Shown here: positions 44,314-52,478 of the stretch, one piece after another
How the letters are laid out: every line of letters begins with the position of its first letter
How positions within the stretch are numbered: position 1 is the first letter of the stretch
Source of the DNA: CAVUWL01 sp963700105
Lineage (GTDB): Bacteria; Actinomycetota; Thermoleophilia; Solirubrobacterales; 70-9
Length of the DNA stretch: 64,000 nucleotides
Reading direction: 5' to 3'
NCBI GenBank assembly: GCA_963700105.1
Contig: CAVOWL010000001.1
Coordinates: forward strand, 310,001-374,000
The notes under the pieces: generated by a model
Told to the model about the DNA's origin: nothing
Database searches by the model: none
Seen by the model: the letters and a program-made list of their open reading frames with translations, nothing else
Translations under genes and position numbers: made by a program

Positions 44314-44796
44314 ATGAACGGCGCCGAGCTCGGCGGAGAGCCAATCACCCCAGAGGGGATCGCAGCGCTGCAGGCAGAAATCGAGCAGCTCGAGGGCGAT
44401 GCCCGTACCGAGATGGCCGCGAGAATCAAGGCGGCGAGGGAGCTCGGCGACCTCAAGGAGAACGCCGACTACCACATCGCAAAGGAGGACCAGGCTCACC
44501 TCGAGACCCGCATCAAGCGGCTCAAACAGAGGCTTGCAAACGCGGTCGTGGTCGGGGTCGACGCCGAGGCGGAGTGCTTTGCCTTCGGCCGCACCGCCGC
44601 GGTTCGAGACGAATCCAGCGCAGAGGTGAACACCTGGACGCTGGTCGGCTCGACCGAGGCTGATCTGGCCCATGGCAGGCTCTCAGCGGAGTCACCGATC
44701 GGGCGCGCGCTGCGCGATCGGAAGGTCGGTGAACTGGTCGAGATCGAAACTCCGCGGGGCAAGCGGACCCTGCGGATCGAAGAGCTCCTCGCCTAG
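44314..44796 (+). CDS. greA: Transcription elongation factor GreA
   Basis: 160 aa from ATG 44314; the open frame extends upstream but without family similarity. It rescues backtracked RNA polymerase by stimulating transcript cleavage. The N-terminal antiparallel coiled coil (ITPEGIAALQAEIEQLEGD...) carries the tip motif D46-L-K-E49-N50 in LGDLKENADYHIAKEDQ, matching D41/E44 of E. coli GreA. The FKBP-like C-terminal domain reads SSAEVNTWTLVGSTEAD, SPIGRALRDRKVGELVEIETPRG. It is convergent with trxB, 13 bp apart. Confidence 0.94.
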   Translation: MNGAELGGEPITPEGIAALQAEIEQLEGDARTEMAARIKAARELGDLKENADYHIAKEDQAHLETRIKRLKQRLANAVVVGVDAEAECFAFGRTAAVRDESSAEVNTWTLVGSTEADLAHGRLSAESPIGRALRDRKVGELVEIETPRGKRTLRIEELLA

Positions 44797-44809
44797 CGCC
44801 CCGCCCAGC

Positions 44810-45820
44810 TCAGGTGCTGGGGGTTGGGGCGATCGCGGTCGGCTCGCCCCCGGGCATCCAGTGCGCCTCCGCCATGGGAGGCGTATCGCGCAGGTACCAC
44901 TCGGCATCAAGTGCGCCCATGCAGCCGCTGCCCGCGGCCGTGACGGCCTGGCGATAGGTGCGATCGACTACGTCGCCAACCGCAAAGACGCCGCCCAGAT
45001 TGGTCCGGGTGGAGCCTGGATCGGTGAGGATGTAGCCGTCGGGGTCGGTTTTGATCTGACCGCTGACGATCTCGGATTTCGGGATGTGGCCGATCGCGAC
45101 GAAGGCGCCCCCGGCCTCGATTTCCTCGGTCTCACCCGTCTCGGCCTGGCGCAGCCGAACCCGGGCGAGCTTGCCATCCTCCCCAGCCAGGAACTCCTCC
45201 ACCAGATACGGCGTCTTGAACTCGATGTTGCCCCGCTCGCGGGCTCGCGCCAGCATGATCTTGGAGGCTCGGAACTCGGCGCGACGGTTGATCACCGTCA
45301 GCTTGCTGGCGAACTTGGAGATGAAGATCGAATCCTCCATCGCCGAGTCACCACCTCCTATCACGACGACGCCCTCCCCCTTAAAGAACGCTCCGTCACA
45401 GACGCCGCAGGTGGAAACGCCGCGCCCGCCCAACTCCATCTCGCCGGGTACCCCGAGGCGGCGAGGCTCGGCTCCCATCGCCAAGATCACGGTCGTTGCC
45501 AGGTGCTCCTCCTCGCCCAGAAAGACCCGCTGCAGACCGCCGTCAGAGAGCTCGACCCGATCGATGTCATCACTCACAAAGCGGGTGCCAAAGCGCTCGG
45601 CCTGGGCACGAAATTGACCCATCATCTGTGGCCCCATGATCCCCTCGGGATAGCCGGGGTAGTTCTCGACGTCGGTCGTATTCTGCAGCTGCCCACCCCA
45701 ATGGAAGCCCTCAAAGACGAGCGGCTCGAGGTTGGCCCGCGCCGTGTAAAGCGCCGCGGTGTAACCCGCCGGTCCTCCGCCGACGATGATCACGTTCTCG
45801 ACCTTCCTATCCTCAGCCAT
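44810..45820 (-). CDS. trxB: Thioredoxin-disulfide reductase
   Basis: 336 aa from ATG 45820, 28 bp after the predicted start of transcription. It passes electrons from NADPH through FAD to thioredoxin. FAD-binding IIVGGGPAGYTAALYTAR (11-28), redox pair C138-G-V-C141 in VSTCGVCDGAFF, NADPH motif VVVIGGGDSAMED, and FAVGDVVDRTYRQAVTAAGSGCMGALDAEWYL at the C-terminus. The last ~20 residues (AEAHWMPGGEPTAIAPTPST) extend past the usual end. There is no trxA beside it. Confidence 0.94.
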   Translation of the reverse strand: MAEDRKVENVIIVGGGPAGYTAALYTARANLEPLVFEGFHWGGQLQNTTDVENYPGYPEGIMGPQMMGQFRAQAERFGTRFVSDDIDRVELSDGGLQRVFLGEEEHLATTVILAMGAEPRRLGVPGEMELGGRGVSTCGVCDGAFFKGEGVVVIGGGDSAMEDSIFISKFASKLTVINRRAEFRASKIMLARARERGNIEFKTPYLVEEFLAGEDGKLARVRLRQAETGETEEIEAGGAFVAIGHIPKSEIVSGQIKTDPDGYILTDPGSTRTNLGGVFAVGDVVDRTYRQAVTAAGSGCMGALDAEWYLRDTPPMAEAHWMPGGEPTAIAPTPST

Positions 45821-45854
45821 CTCTTGCCGCCTGTTGGTAGTTACTTTACTTTGT

Positions 45855-45883
45855 ATAGTAGCGCGGGCAGAGGGCGCTGTCAC
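45855..45883 (-). promoter_or_regulatory. Putative trxB promoter
   Basis: On the minus strand GTGACA (45883-45878, 5/6 to TTGACA), a 17-bp spacer, then TACTAT (45860-45855), with a start point near 45848 and a 28-nt leader to the trxB ATG. The sequence between the -10 and the gene is AT-rich (ACAAAGTAAAGTAACTACC), unlike its surroundings. Confidence 0.45.
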
Positions 45884-46033
45884 GGGCCTCAAGCGCCAGA
45901 TCGGGAGACCGGATTCCCCCCGATCGTCAGCCGCTCCGCGGCCGGAGTAATCATCGATCTTTACTAATTCGGACCCCGACCCCCAGCGTCCTTGGAGATG
46001 TCCGGGTCCTTGTGCCCGTCTCCGCGATTCACC

Positions 46034-47170
46034 TCATGCGCCTTTGCTCAACTCGCTTTGCAGCTCCATTTCCTCAGCCGCACTGCCACCACGTTCGATT
46101 GGTAGCCCCTTCGTTTCCCATTCCCCGACCTTGGTGCGGAGCTGGAGGAAGGCAACGGCACCAAACGGGATCGGCATCCAGAAGGCGATCAGGCGATAGA
46201 TCAGGATCGCCGGGAAGATCGTGTCCTCGGGAAGGCCGAAGAGAACGAAGGCGCCAATCATGCCCGCATCGACGGCGCCCACTCCGGCGGGGGCGAGCGG
46301 GAACAGGTTGGCGACCATGCCCAGGAAGAACCCCTGCACGACGACAGCCAGGGGCACGTGGACCCCGAAGGCATGAAAGGAGGCCCAGAGAATTCCTATA
46401 TTTGCTGCCCAATACCCCGCCGCGCCGACCACCGCCAGGCCCCCACGAGAGGGATGTGCAAAGAGACCGAGGGCGAACCTGAATCCCTCGCCAAGGGTGG
46501 CCGGCACCCGGGCGATCGTGTGGGCCACCCCGCGGGCGCGCTCACCGCGCAAAAAGGGCGCCACGCGTCGCTCCAGATCGGAGGGGATGAGAGCGATCAG
46601 AACACCGAGAATCAAAAGCAGGCCCGCCACCGCTGCGGGAATCACCGTCAGCTCGACCGGATGCTGGCCATCAAGGACGCCGGTTCGCAGCAGCACCCCG
46701 AAGACGACCAGGGCAATCGGATAGAAGGCGTAATGCAGGGTCAAAAAGGCGACCATTCGTCGGCCCGCGTCGCGGCGTCGCATCCCCGCTTTGCGCAGCG
46801 CCCAGAAGGTCAGGGCGATTCCCCCGGCGCCGGCGGCCGAAAAGAGAAGCGTCGCCGCCAGGCCGGCCATATTTATCTCATACGTCTCCGCCCAGGTGAG
46901 TCGCAGCGCCTTGCCGCCGACCACCGCCTTAAACAGCGCCGTGTAGGTGGCAAATGCGATCAGGTTGAAGCCGATCGCGACCCCGATCCACACCGGTTCG
47001 GCTTCATCGAGCTTGTTGAGCGCATCGCCGAGCCCGACCAACTTGGGGAATAGGAAATAGATGCCGACCAATAGCGCCAGGACGACGATCACCGTCTGCA
47101 CGACCCGCCGCACGGTGAGCAGCGGCAGCTCAACGGTCACCTCGCCGTTCGCCGAATCCTCCTGAGACAC
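46034..47170 (-). CDS. Flippase-like integral membrane protein (lysylphosphatidylglycerol synthase TM / UPF0104 family)
   Basis: About 378 aa from GTG 47170; a longer frame to 47227 would overlap the PAP2 gene. Eight or so hydrophobic segments run from VVQTVIVVLALLVGIYFLF to LIAFWMPIPFGAVAFL. Family signs are GLAATLLFSAAGAGGIALTFWALRKAGM near one third and LFPLAPAGVGAVDAGMIGAFVLFGLP, the conserved P-x-G-x-G-x-x-(D/E) segment, near the end. Such proteins are lipid flippase-like modules. With the upstream PAP2 phosphatase this pair points to handling of a lipid-phosphate carrier or glycolipid. Confidence 0.85.
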   Translation of the reverse strand: MSQEDSANGEVTVELPLLTVRRVVQTVIVVLALLVGIYFLFPKLVGLGDALNKLDEAEPVWIGVAIGFNLIAFATYTALFKAVVGGKALRLTWAETYEINMAGLAATLLFSAAGAGGIALTFWALRKAGMRRRDAGRRMVAFLTLHYAFYPIALVVFGVLLRTGVLDGQHPVELTVIPAAVAGLLLILGVLIALIPSDLERRVAPFLRGERARGVAHTIARVPATLGEGFRFALGLFAHPSRGGLAVVGAAGYWAANIGILWASFHAFGVHVPLAVVVQGFFLGMVANLFPLAPAGVGAVDAGMIGAFVLFGLPEDTIFPAILIYRLIAFWMPIPFGAVAFLQLRTKVGEWETKGLPIERGGSAAEEMELQSELSKGA

Positions 47171-47180
47171 CCCGAGGACG

Positions 47181-48125
47181 CTACCCCCTCGCGAGGCGCT
47201 CCAAGCGGCGCAGCGATCCGTTGACACTGCGAACCAGCGGCTCGGCGAGCGGTTCTCCGCGCCTCACAGCGGTGACGAGCAGCGCCCCAGCGACAAGGTC
47301 GGTGACGTAGTGCTCGCCGAGGTAGACCAGCGCAAAACCGAGCGTGATCGCATAGCTCCAGCCGGCGATCCCCTCGGCTTTTCCAGCTTCGGCGAGCGAA
47401 AGCGCCGCGCTCAGTGCGGTTGCAAAATGAAGCGACGGCATCGCCGCCCATGGATTTCCGCCTAGCGCTCCATACATTCCTGGCCACGCCGCTCCCCAGG
47501 TCTGCTCCCCGACCCCAACCATGATCCGCTCCACCCCCTCGCCGGTCAGGCCCTGCTGAGAGGACCACCACGGCGGTGCGGTTGGCAGGATGAAGTAAAC
47601 GGCGCAGCCGATGTCAAAGACCGCGGCTAGCTGTCGAGCCGCGCGCGGAAAGCGCTCGCCGTGGCGCGCGAGGACCAGGGCAAGCGCCAGGTAGGGCTCC
47701 AAGAACCAGAGCCAGTGCACCCAGGTGAGAATCCGGTTGATGTTCCCGACGCGCCCAACCCGACCGAGCAGGCCCTGCAGGCGGGCGTTTGGAAGCCGGC
47801 CAGCGCCGAGGGCTCGATCGATCGCAATCGGATAGCGGACCGAGAGCCGTCGGCGCAAGCGCTCGGGGTGATCGAAGGGGATCTCGTGGACCACCGTGAA
47901 GGCCCACATCTGCAGCGCAAAGAGGGCTACGTCGCGCCGCTTGGAGCGGGGCCTAAGGACCGCCAGAGCCGGCGGTCCAAGCGCGCAGGCGGCGATCGTC
48001 AGCGGAGCTGGGATCCGCAGGCGACGGCGGGCCAGCGGCAACAGCAGGGCAGCGCCGAGCGCGGCGCCGGCTCCAGAGCGCACCGCGAGGCGAAGCGCTG
48101 GAGATGGACGAGATCGCCGCCGCAT
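47181..48125 (-). CDS. PAP2-superfamily membrane phosphatase / inositolphosphotransferase-like
   Basis: 314 aa with about six membrane segments. The PAP2_3-type active site is seen as MPSLHFATAL (motif with catalytic His) and YLGEHYVTDLVAG (second His plus Asp), after PTAPPWWSSQ on an outer loop; this layout is that of inositolphosphotransferase/phosphatase proteins common in actinobacteria. It probably acts on lipid phosphates at the outer membrane face. The downstream flippase-like gene starts ~10 bp later and probably shares the transcript. It diverges from the oxidase-like cluster. Confidence 0.88.
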   Translation of the reverse strand: MRRRSRPSPALRLAVRSGAGAALGAALLLPLARRRLRIPAPLTIAACALGPPALAVLRPRSKRRDVALFALQMWAFTVVHEIPFDHPERLRRRLSVRYPIAIDRALGAGRLPNARLQGLLGRVGRVGNINRILTWVHWLWFLEPYLALALVLARHGERFPRAARQLAAVFDIGCAVYFILPTAPPWWSSQQGLTGEGVERIMVGVGEQTWGAAWPGMYGALGGNPWAAMPSLHFATALSAALSLAEAGKAEGIAGWSYAITLGFALVYLGEHYVTDLVAGALLVTAVRRGEPLAEPLVRSVNGSLRRLERLARG

Positions 48126-48162
48126 TAGGGCGGCGAGTATAGGTCGGCCCAGAAGCCCAGGA

Positions 48163-48182
48163 GCCGCGCCGCGCCGCGCCGC
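48163..48182. repeat. GCCGC microrepeat, four copies
   Basis: Four perfect head-to-tail copies of GCCGC lie in the 77-bp divergent promoter region between the PAP2 gene and the oxidase-like operon. Immediately after it is TAGAAT (48188-48193), a 5/6 -10 match that would place transcription start only a few bases before the TTG start at 48203. Confidence 0.6.
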
Positions 48183-48202
48183 GTGATTAGAATGGCCGCG
48201 CT

Positions 48203-48901
48203 TTGTCGCCCCACTCTCCTGGCACCGACCAGATTGAAACCCTGCTTTGGATCAGCCTGATCGCAGCGGCGATCGTCATTGTCGCGATCAATGCCGCCTT
48301 GATCTACGCGGTCCGCCGCTACCGCGCCGAGCGCGGTTCAGAGCCGCGCCAGCTGCGCGGGGGGCGCCGGATCCAGCTCCGCGTCGCCGCCGCGCTGACC
48401 GTCTTTGCCGTCGTGATCCTGGCGCTCAGCATCGTCTTCACCGACCGCGCCCAGAGGGTCCCGGCGACCGGCCCAGCGGGGCTGGCCTCGGCCCGCTCGA
48501 CACCTTTGGTGATCGATGCAACCGGGCGCCAGTGGCTTTGGCGCTACAACTACCCCAACGGGGCATTCTCCTATTACAAACTGGTGGTCCCAGTCGACAC
48601 CGCGGTCATCTTGAATCTGGCCTCCACCGACGTCGTTCACAGCTGGGACGTGCCCGAACTGGCCGGCAAGCGCGAGGCCGTACCCGGCAAGCAGAATCGG
48701 GTCGTATTTCGGGCCGAACAGGAAGGCTCCTACCTCGGTCAGGCGGCGACCCTCTCTGGCCAGTCCTACGCGGCGATGAGGACCGAAGTAGACGTCGTCT
48801 CTCCGCAGGCATATGAAACCTTCATCAAACGGCAAAAAGTGGAAGTTCAGGCGGCGCAGAATCGCGTCGAGGGCATGATCAGCTCGGGACACGTGCCGTG
48901 A
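48203..48901 (+). CDS. Cytochrome c oxidase subunit II-like protein lacking the CuA site
   Basis: 232 aa, TTG start. Two N-terminal membrane helices (LLWISLIAAAIVIVAINAALIYAV and IQLRVAAALTVFAVVILALSIVF) are followed by a cupredoxin domain (~100-200) with the usual order: TGRQWLWRYNYPNG, VPVDTAVILNLASTDVVHSWDVPEL, PGKQNRVVFRAEQEGSYLGQ. The CuA loop is altered. H146 and M192 remain, but C-x3-C-x3-H is A181, S185, Y189. CuA therefore cannot form, as in quinol oxidases, but the partner subunit I has also lost its metal sites. It is coupled to that gene by a GTGA overlap. Confidence 0.9.
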   Translation: MSPHSPGTDQIETLLWISLIAAAIVIVAINAALIYAVRRYRAERGSEPRQLRGGRRIQLRVAAALTVFAVVILALSIVFTDRAQRVPATGPAGLASARSTPLVIDATGRQWLWRYNYPNGAFSYYKLVVPVDTAVILNLASTDVVHSWDVPELAGKREAVPGKQNRVVFRAEQEGSYLGQAATLSGQSYAAMRTEVDVVSPQAYETFIKRQKVEVQAAQNRVEGMISSGHVP

Positions 48902-50580
48902 GCTCAAGCCCCCGTCCCGAGCTCGTCGTAGATGGCTATCCGCGCCGGCGCCCACGCTGGATCGAGCTCGCGACCAGCGGCGATCACAAGGACGTGGGCC
49001 GAATTCTGATCAGCGCTTCCTGCGGCTTCCTCTTCATTGCGGTGATCGAGATGCTGCTGATGCGCCTGCAGCTGGCGATTCCCGAAAACACCTTCCTGAC
49101 CCCGGTCACCTTCAACCGGATCCTCTCCTTCTATGGGAGCACCGCGATCTTCCTGTTCGCGCTTCCGCTCAGCTTTGGTCTCTTCTACTACCTGGCGCCG
49201 CTTCAGATCGGCGCCCGCGGAACGGCGTTGCCAAGGCTTGGTCAAATCGGCATGTGCCTGTTCGTCGCCGGCGCCACGGTGCTCTACGGAACCCTGCTCT
49301 TCACGCCCTCTGAGGCGGGGGTCAATCCACTCGCGCCCTTTTCGGAACTGACCTATCTCCCCAATAACGGCGTCAATGCCTGGGCCAGTGCCGCGGGACT
49401 CGTGACCCTGGGCCTCGTCTTCATCGCGATCAACCTGACCGCCACCCTGCGCACGATGCGAGCCCCTGGGATGGTCTGGCGGCGGGTACCGGTGTTCGCC
49501 TTCTCGGCGGCGATCTGCTCCTGGTTGATGCTGGTGATCGGGCCGGTGATGCTGGCCGCGGTGGCGATGCTCCTGATCGACCGCAACTTCGGTGGAATAT
49601 TTTTCGATGGGGCATCGGGCGGCGCCCCGCTTCTGTGGCAGCATTTCAGCTGGATCTTTTTCACCGGCGCCTACATGCTGATTCTGATCACCGCCTTCGG
49701 CGCAATCGCCGAGATCATCCCGGTCTTCTCCCGTAAGCCGCTGTTTAACCGTGGTGCGGTGACCGCTTCGCTGGCAGCGGTGGCGGTGATCGGCACCCTG
49801 GCCTGGATGCAGAACATGCTAAGCGCGCCGATCGGAATCGGCTGGATGTACTTCGCGATGATCATGTCGCTGGCGCTGATCGTCCCCTTCGGCCTGATCG
49901 TCTTCAACCTGATCGCGACGATGTTCGGCGGCACCCTGCGGATGCGGGCACCACTGCTCTTCGCGCTGGGCGCGATCTCGGCGATCTCGATCGGCCTCGC
50001 GGCAGAGATCGGCCAATCGATGGTCGCCGCTGCGTGGCTGATTAGCAACACCACCGCGGCCACCGCGGCCACCCATTTCGCCCTGATCGGTGCCGCCGTC
50101 TTCGGCGGCTTCGCCGCACTTCACTACTGGTTCCCAAAGATGACCGGGCGCACGATGGGCGAGAACCTGGCCCGCATTTCCTTTTGGACGATGGCGGTGG
50201 GAATGTTGCTCGCCTTCGTGCCGCTCATCTTCGCAGGCATCGGCGAGGGGGAGGTTGTCGACGCCTACAAGTACTTCAACGGGACCGGCGTCAACACCGA
50301 CAACCTGATCGCCTCTATCGGTACCCTGGTTCTCGCGATCGGGATCGTGATCACGCTTTTGAACGCCATCTTCTCCCGCAGCGGCGGCGCCGAGGCCGGC
50401 CATGACCCCTGGGGCGGAGAATCACTTGAGTGGCTGACCCTCTCACCGCCGGAGCCGCACAACTTTGATCTGGTCCCCGACGTTCGCAGCCCGCGACCGA
50501 TGCGCGATATCCGCGCCGCGATCGCCCACCGCAGTGCCCGCACCGAGTCCCCCGCCCGCGAGTCACAGCCGGTAGCCTGA
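48898..50580 (+). CDS. Haem-copper oxidase subunit I-like protein with nearly all metal ligands lost
   Basis: 560 aa, GTG start overlapping the subunit II-like stop. About twelve helices; fold markers APLQIGARGTALPRL, WQHFSWIFF, SRKPLF, HYWFPKMTGR and the C-terminal ESLEWLTLSPPEPHNF are intact. Compared without gaps to the normal CtaD in this window, low-spin haem His152 is Y79, CuB His328 is T256, cross-linked Tyr332 is M260, CuB His377/His378 are Q305/N306, and haem a3 His464 is A391. Only the His466 position is kept (H393). It cannot be an oxygen reductase of known type. The frame is undamaged, so another role is likely. Confidence 0.9.
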   Translation: MSSSPRPELVVDGYPRRRPRWIELATSGDHKDVGRILISASCGFLFIAVIEMLLMRLQLAIPENTFLTPVTFNRILSFYGSTAIFLFALPLSFGLFYYLAPLQIGARGTALPRLGQIGMCLFVAGATVLYGTLLFTPSEAGVNPLAPFSELTYLPNNGVNAWASAAGLVTLGLVFIAINLTATLRTMRAPGMVWRRVPVFAFSAAICSWLMLVIGPVMLAAVAMLLIDRNFGGIFFDGASGGAPLLWQHFSWIFFTGAYMLILITAFGAIAEIIPVFSRKPLFNRGAVTASLAAVAVIGTLAWMQNMLSAPIGIGWMYFAMIMSLALIVPFGLIVFNLIATMFGGTLRMRAPLLFALGAISAISIGLAAEIGQSMVAAAWLISNTTAATAATHFALIGAAVFGGFAALHYWFPKMTGRTMGENLARISFWTMAVGMLLAFVPLIFAGIGEGEVVDAYKYFNGTGVNTDNLIASIGTLVLAIGIVITLLNAIFSRSGGAEAGHDPWGGESLEWLTLSPPEPHNFDLVPDVRSPRPMRDIRAAIAHRSARTESPARESQPVA

Positions 50581-50585
50581 CCGGC

Positions 50586-51515
50586 ATGGACGCAGGCGTC
50601 GGAGCGCAGACGGTCCCCGCTCCCCAACCGGCTGCCTCCGCAACGCATCGCTCCGCCGCGCTTGGGCTCGCTCGCGACTACCTGACGCTGACCAAGCCAA
50701 AGGTCCAGTCGCTGCTCCTCTTCATCACGGTGACGACGATGTATGTGGCCGGTGATCCCTCCCTCGGCCTCGTCTTTCTGACCTGTCTGGGAGGGGCGCT
50801 CTCAGCCGGTGGTGCGGGGGCGATCAACCACGCCTTTGACCGCGACATCGACCGCAAGATGTCACGCACAGCGCAGCGACCGGTCGCCGCCGGGCGCATC
50901 TCAGCGGCCGCTGCAACCAGCTTCGGCGTGGCCCTGGGCTGCGCCTCGGTTGCCCTCTTGGCACTCGCGGTGAACCCGTTGGCGGCGGCGCTCTCCCTCT
51001 CGGGCCTGCTCGGCTACGTCTGCGTATACACACTGTGGCTGAAGCGCTCGACGCCGCAAAACATCGTGATCGGCGGTGCGGCGGGCGCGGTGCCCCCGCT
51101 GGTTGCCTGGGCCGCGGTGACCGGTGGGCTGAGCGGCACCGCCCTTTACCTATTTGCGATTGTGTTCTTCTGGACACCCGCCCACTTCTGGGCGCTCTCG
51201 CTGCTGATGAAGGATGACTACGCAAAGGCCGGCGTGCCGATGATGCCGGTGGTCCGGGGCGAGGCGGAGACGCGTCGCCAGATCCTGCTCTACACGATCT
51301 TGCTTTACGCGGTCACCCAGCTGCCCTTTTGCGCCGGCGCCTTTGGCCTCTCCTACCTGTTTGCATCGATGGCTCTGGGGGCGATCTTCATCTACTGCTC
51401 GGTCCAGCTTCTGCGCAGCGCCGAGCGCCGCTGGGCGCTTCGCACCTACCTCTACTCGCTCTCCTATCTGGCGCTGCTCTTTTTGGCGATGGCAGTCGAC
51501 ACCAGGCTCGCCTGA
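50586..51515 (+). CDS. ctaB: Protohaem IX farnesyltransferase (haem O synthase)
   Basis: 309 aa, 5 bp after the oxidase-like gene. This UbiA-family membrane enzyme adds the farnesyl tail to haem b. The first Asp motif is N81-H-A-F-D85-R-D-I-D89 in INHAFDRDIDRKMSRTAQRPVAAG; the second conserved loop is LMKDDYAKAGVPMMPVVRGE. About nine hydrophobic helices are visible. Haem O feeds CtaA, encoded 1.7 kb downstream, and the product serves the aa3 oxidase encoded on the opposite strand. Confidence 0.95.
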   Translation: MDAGVGAQTVPAPQPAASATHRSAALGLARDYLTLTKPKVQSLLLFITVTTMYVAGDPSLGLVFLTCLGGALSAGGAGAINHAFDRDIDRKMSRTAQRPVAAGRISAAAATSFGVALGCASVALLALAVNPLAAALSLSGLLGYVCVYTLWLKRSTPQNIVIGGAAGAVPPLVAWAAVTGGLSGTALYLFAIVFFWTPAHFWALSLLMKDDYAKAGVPMMPVVRGEAETRRQILLYTILLYAVTQLPFCAGAFGLSYLFASMALGAIFIYCSVQLLRSAERRWALRTYLYSLSYLALLFLAMAVDTRLA

Positions 51516-51529
51516 TAGAAATCCCGGTC

Positions 51530-51640
51530 ATGGATCGCGAGAGCGCGAGGCGAGGTATGACGGCGGGCCTTTGGGCCGGCGCCCTTGCGGCCGCGGTCTT
51601 CGGCCTCTCCTTCATCGTCGCCTTGCTCTACATCGCCTGA
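51530..51640 (+). CDS. 36-aa single-helix membrane peptide
   Basis: ATG 51530 to TGA 51640, between ctaB (14 bp upstream) and a 95-aa membrane protein (9 bp downstream). The peptide has a charged N-terminus (MDRESARRGMTAG) and one membrane helix (LWAGALAAAVFGLSFIVALLYIA). Size and context suggest a small accessory subunit of a haem-copper oxidase, like the tiny single-helix subunits in other aa3 complexes. That is inference; no family match is claimed. Confidence 0.55.
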   Translation: MDRESARRGMTAGLWAGALAAAVFGLSFIVALLYIA

Positions 51641-51649
51641 GCGAAACCG

Positions 51650-51937
51650 ATGAACGGGCAGCGACAGATCCCCGAGCCAGGCGAATCGATCCAGACGCCG
51701 CGGCCCTCCTGGGCGCCCGCATTCTTTGCCGGTGGGATCGCGGCGATGCTCTGCGGGATCTTTGCGAATGGCTTCATCTTCCCCTCCTTCAGCTATCTGA
51801 TCCTCGGCGCGGTCCTCTCACTCGCAGCCCTGCGCAGCCTGATCCGCGGCGCGATCCGCGACTACTACCGGTTGCCGCGTAAGCAACCGTTGCGCGGCGC
51901 CGTGCTGCCGGTTGAAACGATCAGGTCGCCTCGCTGA
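51650..51937 (+). CDS. Small two-helix membrane protein in the oxidase cluster
   Basis: 95 aa. A Pro-rich N-terminus (GQRQIPEPGESIQTPRPSW) leads into two hydrophobic helices (APAFFAGGIAAMLCGIFANGF and SYLILGAVLSLAALRSLI), then a basic tail (RGAIRDYYRLPRKQPLR). The pattern resembles small subunit-IV-like proteins of actinobacterial cytochrome c oxidases, but the match is by size and context only. It follows the 36-aa peptide by 9 bp. Confidence 0.6.
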   Translation: MNGQRQIPEPGESIQTPRPSWAPAFFAGGIAAMLCGIFANGFIFPSFSYLILGAVLSLAALRSLIRGAIRDYYRLPRKQPLRGAVLPVETIRSPR

Positions 51938-51953
51938 GGGCCCGCTCGAGAGC

Positions 51954-52355
51954 TCAGTCCGGGCTCATCGCCGAGGTGGCACCGGCGGCGGTCCAGACGC
52001 GAACGATGTCGCGCATCGAGAGCACCCCGACCAACTCGGCGCCCTCAAAGACGACAAGGTGGCGAACTGCGCGGTGTGACATCTCCGCCGCCGCCCGCTC
52101 CAGGCTCCAATCCGGCGCCGCGGCGATGACGCTTGCGCTCATATGATCGGCGACCAGCTCCCGATCGGGATCCTCGCCGCCGCCGATCGATTTGAGGATG
52201 TCTCGCTCGGTGATGATCCCCGGCGCCGCGGCCTCCTGATCGATGACCAGCGCCGCACCGATTCCCTTGCCGACCATCTGTTCTGCGGCCTCGCGCAGCG
52301 TGTGCGCGGGACCGATCGCAAGTACCACCTCCGACATCCCATCCCGTACCTGCAT
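51954..52355 (-). CDS. CBS-domain-pair protein
   Basis: 133 aa from ATG 52355, chosen because AAGGAG lies 9-10 bases before it; an earlier ATG near 52451 would reach the cytochrome c promoter. Two CBS motifs fill the protein: VRDGMSEVVLAIGPAHTLREAAEQMVGKGIGAALVID...GIITERDIL, then VADHMSASVIAAAPDWSLERAAAEMSHRAVRHLVVFE...GVLSMRDIV. Stand-alone CBS pairs sense adenosine nucleotides. It lies inside the respiratory cluster on the opposite strand, so it may link energy state to it. Confidence 0.88.
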   Translation of the reverse strand: MQVRDGMSEVVLAIGPAHTLREAAEQMVGKGIGAALVIDQEAAAPGIITERDILKSIGGGEDPDRELVADHMSASVIAAAPDWSLERAAAEMSHRAVRHLVVFEGAELVGVLSMRDIVRVWTAAGATSAMSPD

Positions 52356-52478
52356 CGGACCCGCTCCTTCCGCGTCGGGGATCGTGCTGATCGCCGCAAA
52401 GACTACCCGGTCGGGCCGCCCGCCAAACCGCTTGCATGGCGGCTCTGACATATAGAATCCGGCCCGCCTCGCGCCCCG

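Noticed and set aside
44672..45967. 431-aa plus-strand open frame
   Set aside because: Antisense to trxB, whose CxxC and FAD motifs are unambiguous.
48203..50580. Reading the second subunit II/I pair as an ordinary second cytochrome c oxidase
   Set aside because: Family resemblance alone would give that name, but the metal ligands are missing at positions fixed by ungapped comparison.
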